From Planctomycetota bacterium (GTDB taxonomy: Bacteria; Planctomycetota; UBA1135; UBA2386), in contig JADJWQ010000001.1 of the NCBI GenBank assembly GCA_016716265.1, forward strand, positions 1,984,001 to 2,048,000: DNA of 64,000 bases, read 5' to 3'. Positions 1 through 9,009 of this stretch are shown here, one piece after another (the stretch's first letter is position 1; every line of letters begins with the position of its first letter). The notes under the pieces were generated by a model. That model searched no databases, was not told the origin of the DNA, and saw only the letters and a program-made list of their open reading frames with translations. A program made the translations under genes and the position numbers.

Positions 1-1262
1 GCACCGGCCCAGGCGCCGGTGATCGGCATGCTCGTCGGTGACATCCACGCCGGGCCGATCGCGCAGCCGTGCGACTCGCTTCCGTCCCTGCTCGGCGCGC
101 GTCCCGGCCTCGCGTAGCTGGCGGCCGAATCGCACGAGACCGTTCGAGCGATCTGGGTGACCGACGGCACGGCAGCCGACACGCGGCCGTTCGCCGACCT
201 GACCCCCGGACCGCAGTCGAGCAACCAGCTCGACGGCGTCGCGCTGCCGGACCGACGTTGCGTCGCGACTTCGAGCCTCGCCGCATACGGGATGGAGCCG
301 TTCGCATCCGACCCGGCGGGCACGACCTTGCAGCTCCTCGCGGACGTCGCGCCCGGCCCGGCGAACCCCGATCCGTCACTCCTGGCGCCATGGCACGGCG
401 AGGCCTGGTTCGCCGCCGACACGCCGAGCCCGCGAGGCGGGCCGCGGCGTACGGACGGCACCGTCGCCGGCACGCGACCCGGAGACCCGACGCTCGGCCA
501 GCGGATCTCGCGTACGTCGCTCCCGGTGGCCGGCAATCGGCTGTACTTCCGCACCGATACGACCCATCCCGCGCTATGGGATCAAGCCCGACCCGAGCAC
601 ACGGGCAATGCGAATCCTCGTGCTCCCGTCCGCGTCGCCGGTCCTGTGTCGGTATCACAGGCGAAGTCGCGGGGCAGCTCGTGTTCCCGATGACGACACC
701 CGGGACGGTCATCGAGCTGTGGATCAGCGACGGCACCGCTGCCGGCACGCGCATCGTCGCCGATTCGGCGCTGGGCCCACACGACTCGCTGCCGGCGGGC
801 TTCGCGCGGCTCGGCGACCTGCTGCTGTTCACCGCCGACGACACGGTGACCGGCCGCGAGCTCCACGCCGTGCCACTCGGCGCGACCGGCGCGCACGTCG
901 CGGCGCCGTTCGGCCGCGGCTGCGGTGCCGCGATCGATACGCGCGGCCGGCCGACGCTCGGGGCAGCCTTCGCCATCGACGTGCACACGCAGGCCGGCGC
1001 GCCCGTCGCGCTGCTGGTCGCGGCGCGGCCCGCCTTCGCGACGCTCGCCCAGGACTGCGTCCGGCACGTCGCATCGCCGATCGCGGTCGGCGCTGCGACC
1101 GCGGCGTCGGGGGGCACCGCGACGTTCGGGATTCCGGTGCCTGGCGATCCGACACTCGTCGGCACCCTGATGAGCTTCCAGGCATTCGCAGCCGCCGGCG
1201 GCGGACCGCTGTTCGGCGCGGTGGCCGGAACCCCCGGTCTGGAAGTCGTCGTCGGGCGCTGA
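1..1262 (+). pseudogene. Decayed ELWxSDGT-repeat secreted protein (5' end outside window)
   Basis: Reading frame 1 from base 1 encodes repeat modules such as IWVTDGTAADTRPF and LLADVAPGPANPDPS, typical of ELWxTDGTxAGT-repeat surface proteins. That frame has an in-frame TAG at 115-117. Around 600-660 the recognisable sequence moves to frame 3, where GQLVFP, ELWISDGTAAGT and LLLFTADD continue to the stop at 1260-1262. The last ~115 residues (912-1259) begin GRGCG and resemble the C-terminal cysteine-containing domain of other secreted proteins in this window. At least one stop and one frameshift therefore interrupt the reading, so it is a pseudogene unless these are assembly errors. The repeats are thought to form a beta-propeller-like extracellular structure; no enzymatic role can be assigned. 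The true 5' end is not in the window. Confidence 0.7.
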
Positions 1263-1371
1263 GCGGCCGGCACCGCGACCGCCGGGCGGCCGAAAACTCG
1301 CCGCTCGCAGTGGAGAGTCCGCGCCACACCTGCCGATGGAGGGAGGCAGGGCAACAGGACTCGGAGTGAGC

Positions 1372-4284
1372 ATGCACAGATCGCACAGGGCGCAGCGCCG
1401 CGCCGGTCTAGCCGTCGCGTCGCTGGCGACGCTCGGATTGTTCGGATGCGGAAGCTCGGCCGGCATCAAGGTCGGCAACGACTCGATCGAGGTCGGCGAG
1501 GGCGGCAACGTCACGACCACCGCGAACGGTGCCGCCAGCCTGCTGGCGAACGACATCGGTGTGGCGGACGTCGCGACCGTCGCCACGACTCCCGCGGTCG
1601 CGCCGGAGCACGGCACCATCGAGCTCGCGGCCGACGGCACCTTCCGCTACACGCACGACGGCTCCGAGACGACGGCGGACGCGTTCAGCTACGCGATCCT
1701 GATCGGAGGCCAGATCGTCGCGACCGGCGCGGTCGCCATCACCGTCGTGCCGGCCGACGACCCGCCGAACGTGGTCGACGACCTGTTCGTGAACGGCGTC
1801 GGCAACACGTATCTGGCAGTCGGCGTGTCGACCGGCAGCGCCGTCTCGGTGCAGCACGTCGGCTCGCTACTCGACAACGACAGCGACCCCGACGGAACGC
1901 TGCGCGTATCGCGGTTCGACGCGGCGTCGGCGCAGGGTGGCGTGGTCTCCGTCAACCAGGACGGCACGTTCCGCTATCTGCCGCCGACCGGCTTCACGGG
2001 CCAGGACACGTTCACCTACGAGGCGACCGACGGCCTCGACTCGCGTACCGGCACCGTCACGATCGTCGTGTCGGAGCTCGTGTGGTACGTCGATGGCGCG
2101 CGCACCGCGGCCGGCGATGGCAGCGCAGGCGCGCCGTTCCGCAATTTCGACGAGCTCGCCAATGCGACCGGGCCCGACGTCGGCAGCACGATCTACGTGT
2201 GCTTCGGCACCGGCCACTACGAAGGTCCGCTGATCCTGCAGCAGGACCAGACCGTCGTCGGATCCGGCAGTACCCTGACGGTCCGCGGCCAGCAGCTCAC
2301 CGCGGCCGGCAGCGCGCCGCGCATCGAGAGCGCGACCGGGGTCGGCGTGGTGCTGATGTCCGGCAACACGCTACAGGGCTTCGTCATCGGCGACACCCAC
2401 GGTCCGGGACTGACGTCCGGAGTCGGCGACGCGCCGCTCGCCGAGCCGGTCAAGGTGCGCGACGTCGCGATCGAAGGTGCCGGGACCGCGGTGGCGTTCA
2501 CCGGCGCGACCCTCGACGTCGAGCTGACCAGCGTGACGAGCGCGAACGCGGCCAACGAGGGCATCGCCCTGACCGATTGCCGCGGCACCTTCACGGTGCT
2601 CGGCGAGACCGTCATCACGACACCGGGCAGCACCGGTATCGCGATCGGCCATGGCCCGGTCGACGTACCGGGCTCCGACGTGGTCGTCACCTTCGCCGGG
2701 CCCGTGTCGATCGTCGGCGCGGGCTACGTGTCGATCTACGTCCAGAGCAACGACGGCCCGATCTCGTTCCAGGACGTGACGATCTCCGGTCGCAACGAGA
2801 TCGGCATCTCGATCCTGCAGACCGGCGCCGACGTGACGTTCCGCGACGTCGACATCGACAATGCCAATGACGTCGACGACCTCGCCGTGGGCCTCGTGGA
2901 GATCGCGCACACGGTGCGCTTCGCGAGCCTCGACGTCGAGCACGTCCTGCAGTCGGCGAGCCCGACGCCCGCGAGCTGCGCGATCTACTTCGGCAGCAGC
3001 TCGTCGACGGGCGTGCTGGAGGTCACGGCAAACGGCCCGCAGCTCGACGGCGGCACGATCTCCGACGTCGCCGGCCACGCGCTCCTCGCCGAGGGGTTCG
3101 GCGGTTCGTTGTCGATCAAGGGCATGACCTTCACGGCGTGCGACGACGATGCCGTCGTACTGACCGGCGACTACACCAGCGCGACGCTCGCGGCCTGCAC
3201 GTTCACGGGGTGGGACCGCGCGACGGCCGACAAGGGCGCGCTCGACGTGCAGTTCGGTGCGACGCCGGGGGCGCTCGTCACCGTCAGCGGCTCGCTGTTC
3301 GACTCGACCGGGGTGGCCGGCTCGGGCGCGGTGGTCACCGTCCGCGGCGGCACGGAGTCGACGTCCTTCGTGTTCGGCGGCACGACGCCGAGCGGCTCGC
3401 CGGACGGCCCGAACACGCTGATCGAGCTGGCGACGACCGGCCTGCGTGTGCTGCCCGGCACCGCGGTCCTGCAGGTGGACGTGCTCGGCACCGAATGCCG
3501 CACCAGCGGCACCTCGGTGCCACCGGCGATCGCGGTCGAGTCGGCCGGGACCGGCACGGTATCGCTCGGCGTGCAGGGCGCGACGTTCACCGGGGAGTTC
3601 CAGACCGCGATCCGCCTGCAGCGGAGCGCTCCGGAGAGCTACGCGTACGGTGACCTGCTCGCGTCGCTCGCCGACAACACGGTCAGCGGCGCCGGCCAGG
3701 TGCTCGACCTCACGGCCAGCTCGACCTACGGCGTGCACGTGTCCCTCACCGGCACGGTCGCGACCGGGCTGACCGGCCGCGCGGTGACGGCGAGCCTCGG
3801 CGGCACGGCACCGATCGGTGATCCGCTGCAATTGCAGCTCGCCGGCAACAGCTACGGCTTCGCCGTCGGAGCCGTACCGGCGGCGCCCGCCATCGGATTG
3901 ACGCTCGGGACGCAATGCCTCGTGCGCATCGCCAACGAGTCCGTCACCGGCTTCGAGAGCGGCACGTGGCCGACCGTCGCCGTGACGGCGACGCTCGGCG
4001 CCAGCGTGGACGCGAGTCTCGTCGCGACCGACAACGGCTTCGGCGAGTCCACGGCGGGCGCGCTCCAGGCGACGCTCGGCGGCGGCTCGGGCGGCACGCT
4101 GACCGGTCGGATCACCGGCCACACGGCCGGCGGGTTCGACCTCGTGCAGGCCGGCGGGACGTTCCAGGTGGAGGAGTTCCCGGGCTTCGCGACCGCGAAC
4201 CCGGGCACCACGCTGTCGTCGAGCGGCACGATCGGCAATGCGGCGCCGGGCACGGCGACGCTGCCCGAGGGCCCCTGGCGCTGA
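1372..4284 (+). CDS. Large lipoprotein with cadherin/VCBS-like modules and a right-handed beta-helix
   Basis: Start chosen at ATG 1372 because GGAG lies just upstream (1363-1366) and the next residues give a lipoprotein signal: basic N-terminus, hydrophobic stretch and LFGC, with Cys26 as the lipidation site. An in-frame start at 1336 would add 12 residues before the signal. Residues about 30-220 hold two cadherin/VCBS-like modules (for example GFTGQDTFTYEATDG). From about residue 235 (WYVDGARTAAGDGS) to the C-terminus the chain is low-complexity beta-helix of the parallel right-handed type, with many short hydrophobic-T/S-G-N rungs. Length is 970 residues. Probably anchored to the outer membrane and exposed; a polysaccharide-lyase-like or adhesive role is possible but no catalytic residues are recognisable. 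It lies downstream of the decayed gene with a 109-base gap. Confidence 0.8.
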   Translation: MHRSHRAQRRAGLAVASLATLGLFGCGSSAGIKVGNDSIEVGEGGNVTTTANGAASLLANDIGVADVATVATTPAVAPEHGTIELAADGTFRYTHDGSETTADAFSYAILIGGQIVATGAVAITVVPADDPPNVVDDLFVNGVGNTYLAVGVSTGSAVSVQHVGSLLDNDSDPDGTLRVSRFDAASAQGGVVSVNQDGTFRYLPPTGFTGQDTFTYEATDGLDSRTGTVTIVVSELVWYVDGARTAAGDGSAGAPFRNFDELANATGPDVGSTIYVCFGTGHYEGPLILQQDQTVVGSGSTLTVRGQQLTAAGSAPRIESATGVGVVLMSGNTLQGFVIGDTHGPGLTSGVGDAPLAEPVKVRDVAIEGAGTAVAFTGATLDVELTSVTSANAANEGIALTDCRGTFTVLGETVITTPGSTGIAIGHGPVDVPGSDVVVTFAGPVSIVGAGYVSIYVQSNDGPISFQDVTISGRNEIGISILQTGADVTFRDVDIDNANDVDDLAVGLVEIAHTVRFASLDVEHVLQSASPTPASCAIYFGSSSSTGVLEVTANGPQLDGGTISDVAGHALLAEGFGGSLSIKGMTFTACDDDAVVLTGDYTSATLAACTFTGWDRATADKGALDVQFGATPGALVTVSGSLFDSTGVAGSGAVVTVRGGTESTSFVFGGTTPSGSPDGPNTLIELATTGLRVLPGTAVLQVDVLGTECRTSGTSVPPAIAVESAGTGTVSLGVQGATFTGEFQTAIRLQRSAPESYAYGDLLASLADNTVSGAGQVLDLTASSTYGVHVSLTGTVATGLTGRAVTASLGGTAPIGDPLQLQLAGNSYGFAVGAVPAAPAIGLTLGTQCLVRIANESVTGFESGTWPTVAVTATLGASVDASLVATDNGFGESTAGALQATLGGGSGGTLTGRITGHTAGGFDLVQAGGTFQVEEFPGFATANPGTTLSSSGTIGNAAPGTATLPEGPWR

Positions 4285-4305
4285 GCCGCGGCTCGAGCGA
4301 CGGGG

Positions 4306-5925
4306 TCAGTCGTGCGGGGTATCGCTGCGCGACCGCTCGTCGCCGGGCGACGGCTGCTGCGACGACGTGTCGCGCGCCGACCGCCCGCGCTCCTTCTGGG
4401 CGTGCTTGCGCCGCTTCCTGACGCGCACCTCGCGGCCGAGCGTCGCCTTGCGATGACGCATGAGCTGCGCGCGCTTCGCGGCGCGACGCTCCCGGAGCCG
4501 ATCGAGGCGCACACGGGCGACGTCGCGGATACACAGCGCGAGCAGCCCGCCGAAGCCGACCAGCGCGACGAAGATGCCGATTCCCGGCGCGAGCTCGATG
4601 CCGCCGAAGACTCCCAGCGCGAGACGCAGATCGGCGTCGTCGGACAGGAACGCCACCAGCGCACTCAGCACCGCGACGCTGCCACCGAGGGCGACCGTCC
4701 ACTCGAGCCAGCGCGGGCTCCGCGCAGACCGATCGAACCGGGCGTGCGCGACCAGCGACGCGCTGAGCGACGCCGCGAGCACCAGCAGCCAGTACGGCAG
4801 CTGCACGAGGCCGAGCAGGTCGAGCGAGCAGTCGTAGCCGTACCAGTCGGCCGAGACCCGGCCGACCGCCGTCGAGCCGCCGAGCGAGCCCCACGGCAGG
4901 AACATGGCGAGCAGGACCAGGGCGGCGAAGCCGACGTACCAGCGCATACGGCGGTCGGCTCGCGCCTCGCCCGCGGGATCGGGTTCCGCAGTGTCGGAGC
5001 CGGGGTCGGCGGCGGCGGCGGACCGGTTCGCCGCCGGCCCTTCCTCGCCCGTCGCAGCCGCCTGCGGAACTCGCTCGAGCGCAGCGCGCAGCTCGGCCGC
5101 GCCGGCCCGCTGGTCCGGATCGACGTGCAGAGCGCGCATCACGGCGTCGGCCAGCGCCGGCCGACAGACCTTCAGCGCCTCCGCGACCGGCGACTCGAAG
5201 CGGCCGACCGGCAGCCGGCCGGTCAGCGCCTCGTGGATCATGACGCCCAGCGCGAACACGTCGGCGCGCGCGTCGACCGCCCCGCCCGCGAGCTGCTCGG
5301 GAGCCATGTAGTGGGGCGTGCCGAGCACGTCGCCGGTGCGAGTGACCTGCGGCGTGCCGGGCTCGTGCAGGCTGACGAGGCCGTAGTCGGCGACGCGCGG
5401 GTAGCCGTGCGCGTCGAGCAGCACGTTCTCGGGCTTGAGGTCGCGGTGGGCGACGCCCTGCGCGTGGGCGTACTCGAGCACCTCGGCGACGTGGCCGAGC
5501 GCGCGCAGTGCGCGCTCGCGGGCCGCCGGCACACCGAGCAGGCCGCGCAGCGTGCCGCCGGCGCAGTACTCGAGGACCAGGTAGTGGATGCCGTCGACGT
5601 CGCCGAAGTCGTGCACGCCGATCACGAACGGGTGGTGGAGCCGCGCGATCGCGCGCGCCTCGCGGCGGAGGCGCTCGGCGAAGTCGCCGCCGGCCGCCAG
5701 CTCGGGGTGCAGCACCTTGATCGCGACCTCCCGGCCGAGCTTGCGGTGGCGGGCGTGGTAGACGGCGCCGCTGCCGCCCTCACCGAGGCGACCGAGCAGC
5801 TCGTAGGCGGGGAACAGCGGTGCGATCGCGCCGAGCGCGGGCGCCTGCACCGCACCGGCGAGCAGCCGACCCGGGTCGAGACCCTCGAGGGACGGCGGAG
5901 ACGGGGGCGTGTGGAAGTCGGTCAT
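4306..5925 (-). CDS. Membrane-anchored Ser/Thr protein kinase
   Basis: 539-residue Hanks-type kinase. Near the N-terminus is the glycine loop GEGGSGAVY, then the lysine of VAIKVL, the catalytic loop HRDLKPEN, the metal-binding segment reading VADYGL (DYG instead of DFG), and GTPHYMAPEQ. After an Ala/Pro/Glu-rich linker the C-terminal third has four to five hydrophobic segments (first one starting MRWYVGFAALVLL) and a very basic cytoplasmic tail. The start ATG at 5923-5925 follows from the domain boundary. The gene lies 80 bases downstream of an ECF sigma factor on the same strand, an arrangement common in Planctomycetota, so the kinase may control or be controlled by that sigma factor. Target proteins are unknown. 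The large ORF extending upstream of this start is not supported. Confidence 0.9.
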   Translation of the reverse strand: MTDFHTPPSPPSLEGLDPGRLLAGAVQAPALGAIAPLFPAYELLGRLGEGGSGAVYHARHRKLGREVAIKVLHPELAAGGDFAERLRREARAIARLHHPFVIGVHDFGDVDGIHYLVLEYCAGGTLRGLLGVPAARERALRALGHVAEVLEYAHAQGVAHRDLKPENVLLDAHGYPRVADYGLVSLHEPGTPQVTRTGDVLGTPHYMAPEQLAGGAVDARADVFALGVMIHEALTGRLPVGRFESPVAEALKVCRPALADAVMRALHVDPDQRAGAAELRAALERVPQAAATGEEGPAANRSAAAADPGSDTAEPDPAGEARADRRMRWYVGFAALVLLAMFLPWGSLGGSTAVGRVSADWYGYDCSLDLLGLVQLPYWLLVLAASLSASLVAHARFDRSARSPRWLEWTVALGGSVAVLSALVAFLSDDADLRLALGVFGGIELAPGIGIFVALVGFGGLLALCIRDVARVRLDRLRERRAAKRAQLMRHRKATLGREVRVRKRRKHAQKERGRSARDTSSQQPSPGDERSRSDTPHD

Positions 5926-6005
5926 CGCCTGCTGCGGAACCGGGAGTCGCGGCGCGTTACGGGGATTCTCGGGGAATCCGGAGCCTGCCGCACGGGCGGC
6001 CCCCG

Positions 6006-6755
6006 TCACGGTGCGCCCGGGGCACCGAGCGCCACGGCGAGGTACAGCAGCTCGGCCTCGACGTCCTGCGGATCGTCGACGATCTGCAGGACCTCGGCGC
6101 GCACGAGCTCGCCGAGCCGCCGCCGCGCACGGTGGACGGCGACGCGCAGCGCGCCTGCCGATTCCCCCAGCGCGCTCGCGAGCGCCGCGTAGTCGCCCTC
6201 GCCGTCCGCATCCCCGCGGCCGTCGAGCAGCGGGCGCAGCGCCGCGAAGCGGTCGGCACGGCCGCGCAGCACGAACTCGCGCTCGAGCTGACCGAGCGCA
6301 CGACCGAGCAGCTCGAGCGCGAAGCCGCGCTCGAACGCCTCGTCGGGAGTCGGCTCGCGGCCGGGGAGCGCGGCGAGGAGCTGCTCGCCGGCGGCGGCCT
6401 CGACGCGGTCGAGGCCGCCGCCACGCCGCACCGCGCCGTCGCGCCGCCGCTCGTTGCGTACGAAGTTGCGCAGTGCGCCGAGCAGGTAGCTGCGGAAGCG
6501 CACCGCGTCGCGCGGCGCGCCGAGATCCTCGCGCTCCAGCACGCGCGCGACGAAACCCTGCACGAGATCGGTCGCGGCGTCGGGAGCGTGCCCGTCGCGG
6601 CGCAGCCACGCGTAGAGCGGGCGCCAGTAGGCCGCGCACAGCTCGCGGAGCGCCGCGCGACGCGCGTCGCCGGCCTCGCCACCCGCCCGCCGCACGAGGC
6701 TCCAGCGCGTCGTCGCGAAGCGGGCGCCGCGGTCCGGATCGTGGGTCACGTCCAC
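6006..6755 (-). CDS. ECF-family RNA polymerase sigma factor
   Basis: Contains the N-terminal ATTRWSLV motif, YWRPLYAWLRR, DLVQGF, FRSYLLGALRNF and a C-terminal helix-turn-helix ending in VAVHRARRRLGEL, all typical of the planctomycete ECF group that is found next to Ser/Thr kinases. Two GTG codons are possible starts (6755 and 6749); I use 6755 (249 residues), with no convincing ribosome-binding site for either. The longer ORF to 7037 overlaps the divergent gene at 6805 and looks non-coding. The product should direct RNA polymerase to an unknown regulon; the kinase gene 80 bases downstream is the likely regulatory partner. The region between this gene and the divergent methyltransferase gene (6756-6804) must hold promoters for both. 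Confidence 0.85.
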   Translation of the reverse strand: MDVTHDPDRGARFATTRWSLVRRAGGEAGDARRAALRELCAAYWRPLYAWLRRDGHAPDAATDLVQGFVARVLEREDLGAPRDAVRFRSYLLGALRNFVRNERRRDGAVRRGGGLDRVEAAAGEQLLAALPGREPTPDEAFERGFALELLGRALGQLEREFVLRGRADRFAALRPLLDGRGDADGEGDYAALASALGESAGALRVAVHRARRRLGELVRAEVLQIVDDPQDVEAELLYLAVALGAPGAP

Positions 6756-6804
6756 ATGATGGCGACTGGCCGGCGCGATCGCGCGATCATCTCCGGTCGA
6801 CGCG

Positions 6805-7752
6805 ATGGACCGGCCGCCGGACGCCCTCACCGCCCGCCTCGCCGCACTCGGCGACGCGCTGCAGCTCCACGCCGATGCGCTGCTCGGCCCGCGCCCGCGC
6901 CGCGCGACGTTCCGGTTCGAGGCACGCCGGCGCCCACCGGCCGAGACCGAGGCGACGTTGCGCGCGCGCGGGCTGGCGGTCGAGCCGCTCGCCGGACTGC
7001 CGGGCTGCGCCGCGGTACCTGCCGCGCAGCGTGACACGCTGACGCGGGCCTCGGCAGCGGACGACGGCGCGCTCTACGTGCTCGGGGCGTCCAGCGTGCG
7101 GGCGGCGCGGGCGCTCGAAGCGCGCGGGGGCGAGCGCGTGCTCGACCTCGCGGCCGCGCCCGGCGGCAAGACGCTGGTGCTCGCGGAGGCGCTCGCGGAC
7201 CGCGGCGAGCTGGTCGCGGTCGACGCGATCCCCGCGCGGTTCCACCGGCTGCGCGCGAACCTCGACCGCGCGGGCGCGACCTTCGTCGAGACGCTGTGCT
7301 GCGACGGCCGCCGGGTTCCCCGCAGGTTCCACGACCGCTTCGACCGCGTGCTGCTCGACGCGCCGTGCTCGTCGGAGGCGCGGATCGACCCGGACGTCCC
7401 GGCGACGTTCGCGAACTGGAGCCTCGGCAAGATCCGCGACATGGCGCGCAAACAGTGGGGCCTGCTCGGCACCGCGCTGCGCTGCGTGAAGCCGGGCGGC
7501 GAGGTCGTGTATTGCACGTGCTCGCTCGCCCCGGAGGAGAACGAGGCGACGGTCGCGGCCTGGCTCGGCGCCGGCACCCCGGAAGTCGAGCTGCTGCCGG
7601 TCGACCTCGGGGCCGGCGTACGCGCGGTGCCGGGGCTCGCGACCTGGGGTCGCAAGCGCTGGCCCGACGAGCTCGCGCTGACGCGGCGCATCGTGCCCGA
7701 CCGCGACCACGAGGCACTGTTCGTCGCGCGCCTCCGACGGCTCTCCGGGTAG
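6805..7752 (+). CDS. RsmB/NOP-family RNA (cytosine-5) methyltransferase
   Basis: 315 residues. SAM-binding motif I is DLAAAPGGKT, the motif IV active-site segment is LLDAPCSS (proline-cysteine), and motif VI is YCTCSLAPEENE with the second cysteine used for covalent catalysis in this family. N-terminal 90 residues are a short RNA-binding region; there is no NusB-like domain as in full-length RsmB, so the target cannot be named (16S or 23S rRNA or tRNA are all used by family members). ATG 6805 is the first start in frame and fits the family's N-terminus. The gene is divergent from the sigma factor gene and not obviously in an operon. Confidence 0.9.
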   Translation: MDRPPDALTARLAALGDALQLHADALLGPRPRRATFRFEARRRPPAETEATLRARGLAVEPLAGLPGCAAVPAAQRDTLTRASAADDGALYVLGASSVRAARALEARGGERVLDLAAAPGGKTLVLAEALADRGELVAVDAIPARFHRLRANLDRAGATFVETLCCDGRRVPRRFHDRFDRVLLDAPCSSEARIDPDVPATFANWSLGKIRDMARKQWGLLGTALRCVKPGGEVVYCTCSLAPEENEATVAAWLGAGTPEVELLPVDLGAGVRAVPGLATWGRKRWPDELALTRRIVPDRDHEALFVARLRRLSG

Positions 7753-7841
7753 CCCGTTGACCCACGAGATCCCCGCCGCGGTCACGCGGGTCGCCGGCTG
7801 GCGACGGGAACCGGTGAGCCGTCCGGGTTAGCCTTCGGGCC

Positions 7842-8996
7842 GTGAGCGGCAACACGTTCGAGATCCCCGCGATCGGCGGCCGGCGCGCAGCGATGCTCGT
7901 CGCGGCGTTCGCCGCATTGATCGCGTGCGGGCCGCTCGCGTTCGCGCTCGGCTGGCGCGCCCACACGCGATCGACACCGCGCACACCGCAATGGGACCGC
8001 GACCGGTTCCTCGATGGGTCGCTGTCGGTCGATCTCGCCGCGTGGCTGAGCGAGAGTTCACCGGTGACGGTGACGGCACGCGGGCTGCACAACGAGTTGC
8101 ATTGGCTGCTCGGCAGCTACGAGCTCGCCGAGGTCGCGCCCGGGCGCGCCGGCTCGCTGTTCCTGCGCGGCACGCTGGCGCCCGGCATGGAGGCCACCGA
8201 GCGCGCGGCGCGCAGCGCCGTGATGCGCCGGGTCGCGCGGTGGGCCGAGCGATGTGGCATCGAGCTGCTCGCGGTACCGGTGCCCGACAAGCGCAGGATC
8301 CTCCCCGAGCTACTGCTGCCCGCCGACCGCCGGGCGGCCGCCGCGTTGGACGACCGTTACGACCGGCTGGTCGGCGAGCTGCGGGACGCCGGCATCGCGG
8401 TCGTGCCGCTCGCGCACGCCATGGCCCGTTGGCATGCAGAGCGTCCGCTCGAGGAGCTGTACGGGCGCCGCGACACCCACTGGACGGCGGCCGCCACGAC
8501 CCGCGTCGCCGAGCTGGTCGCCGCGCAGCTCGATGCCGCGGGCTCGCTCGCGGCGATCCTCCCCGACCCGGTCGTCGCGCTGCCCGCCGTGACGACCGAG
8601 GTCGAGACCGACCTCGGCGGGATGCTCGGCTTCGATCCCGATTCCGCGATCGCGCGGCTCTACCGCGAGTCGCGGGAGCTGTTCGGCGTCCAGCTCGCGG
8701 CGGAAGACGGCGCATCGACACCGATACCGGTCGCGCTCGACGAAGCCGGGATCGCGCTGTGCGGCGACAGCTTCGCGCGGCAGGGCTTCGGCGACTCGCT
8801 GATGGCGGCGACCGGCCGGCTCGTCGATCGGCGCGGCGTCGTCGGCGGCGGCGGTCCGCTGACCGGCCTCGCCGCGCTCGCCGGTCGCATCGCGGCCGGT
8901 GCGGAGCCCCCGCGCGTCGTGGTGTGGTGCTTCGTCGAGCGCGCGATGGCCGAACCGCACTGGACCACCGCGCAGGCGCCATTCGATCGCGATTGA
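7842..8996 (+). CDS. AlgJ/AlgX-like SGNH-fold protein (putative O-acetyltransferase)
   Basis: 384 residues starting with GTG at 7842. One N-terminal membrane segment (residues about 15-40) anchors the rest outside the cytoplasm. The C-terminal domain has the signature DTHWT of the AlgJ/AlgX/DltD-like SGNH group (Asp-His dyad) and the nucleophile motif LCGDSF. VVVWCFVERAM near the end matches the conserved hydrophobic strand followed by Glu-Arg. Such proteins transfer acetyl groups to extracellular polysaccharides, normally together with an MBOAT membrane acyltransferase (AlgI type), which is not encoded nearby. Function as an exopolysaccharide acetyltransferase is therefore inferred from the fold only. 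The gap to the upstream methyltransferase is 89 bases. Confidence 0.75.
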   Translation: MSGNTFEIPAIGGRRAAMLVAAFAALIACGPLAFALGWRAHTRSTPRTPQWDRDRFLDGSLSVDLAAWLSESSPVTVTARGLHNELHWLLGSYELAEVAPGRAGSLFLRGTLAPGMEATERAARSAVMRRVARWAERCGIELLAVPVPDKRRILPELLLPADRRAAAALDDRYDRLVGELRDAGIAVVPLAHAMARWHAERPLEELYGRRDTHWTAAATTRVAELVAAQLDAAGSLAAILPDPVVALPAVTTEVETDLGGMLGFDPDSAIARLYRESRELFGVQLAAEDGASTPIPVALDEAGIALCGDSFARQGFGDSLMAATGRLVDRRGVVGGGGPLTGLAALAGRIAAGAEPPRVVVWCFVERAMAEPHWTTAQAPFDRD

Positions 8997-9009
8997 CGCG
9001 ATCGACAGC

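Noticed and set aside
1336..1372. Longer start for the beta-helix lipoprotein
   Set aside because: The upstream extension places 12 unrelated residues before a clean lipoprotein signal and has no ribosome-binding site.
4306..6639. 777-residue kinase frame reaching into the sigma factor gene
   Set aside because: The part upstream of 5925 is Arg/Ala-rich shadow of the sigma factor coding strand; the kinase starts at 5925.
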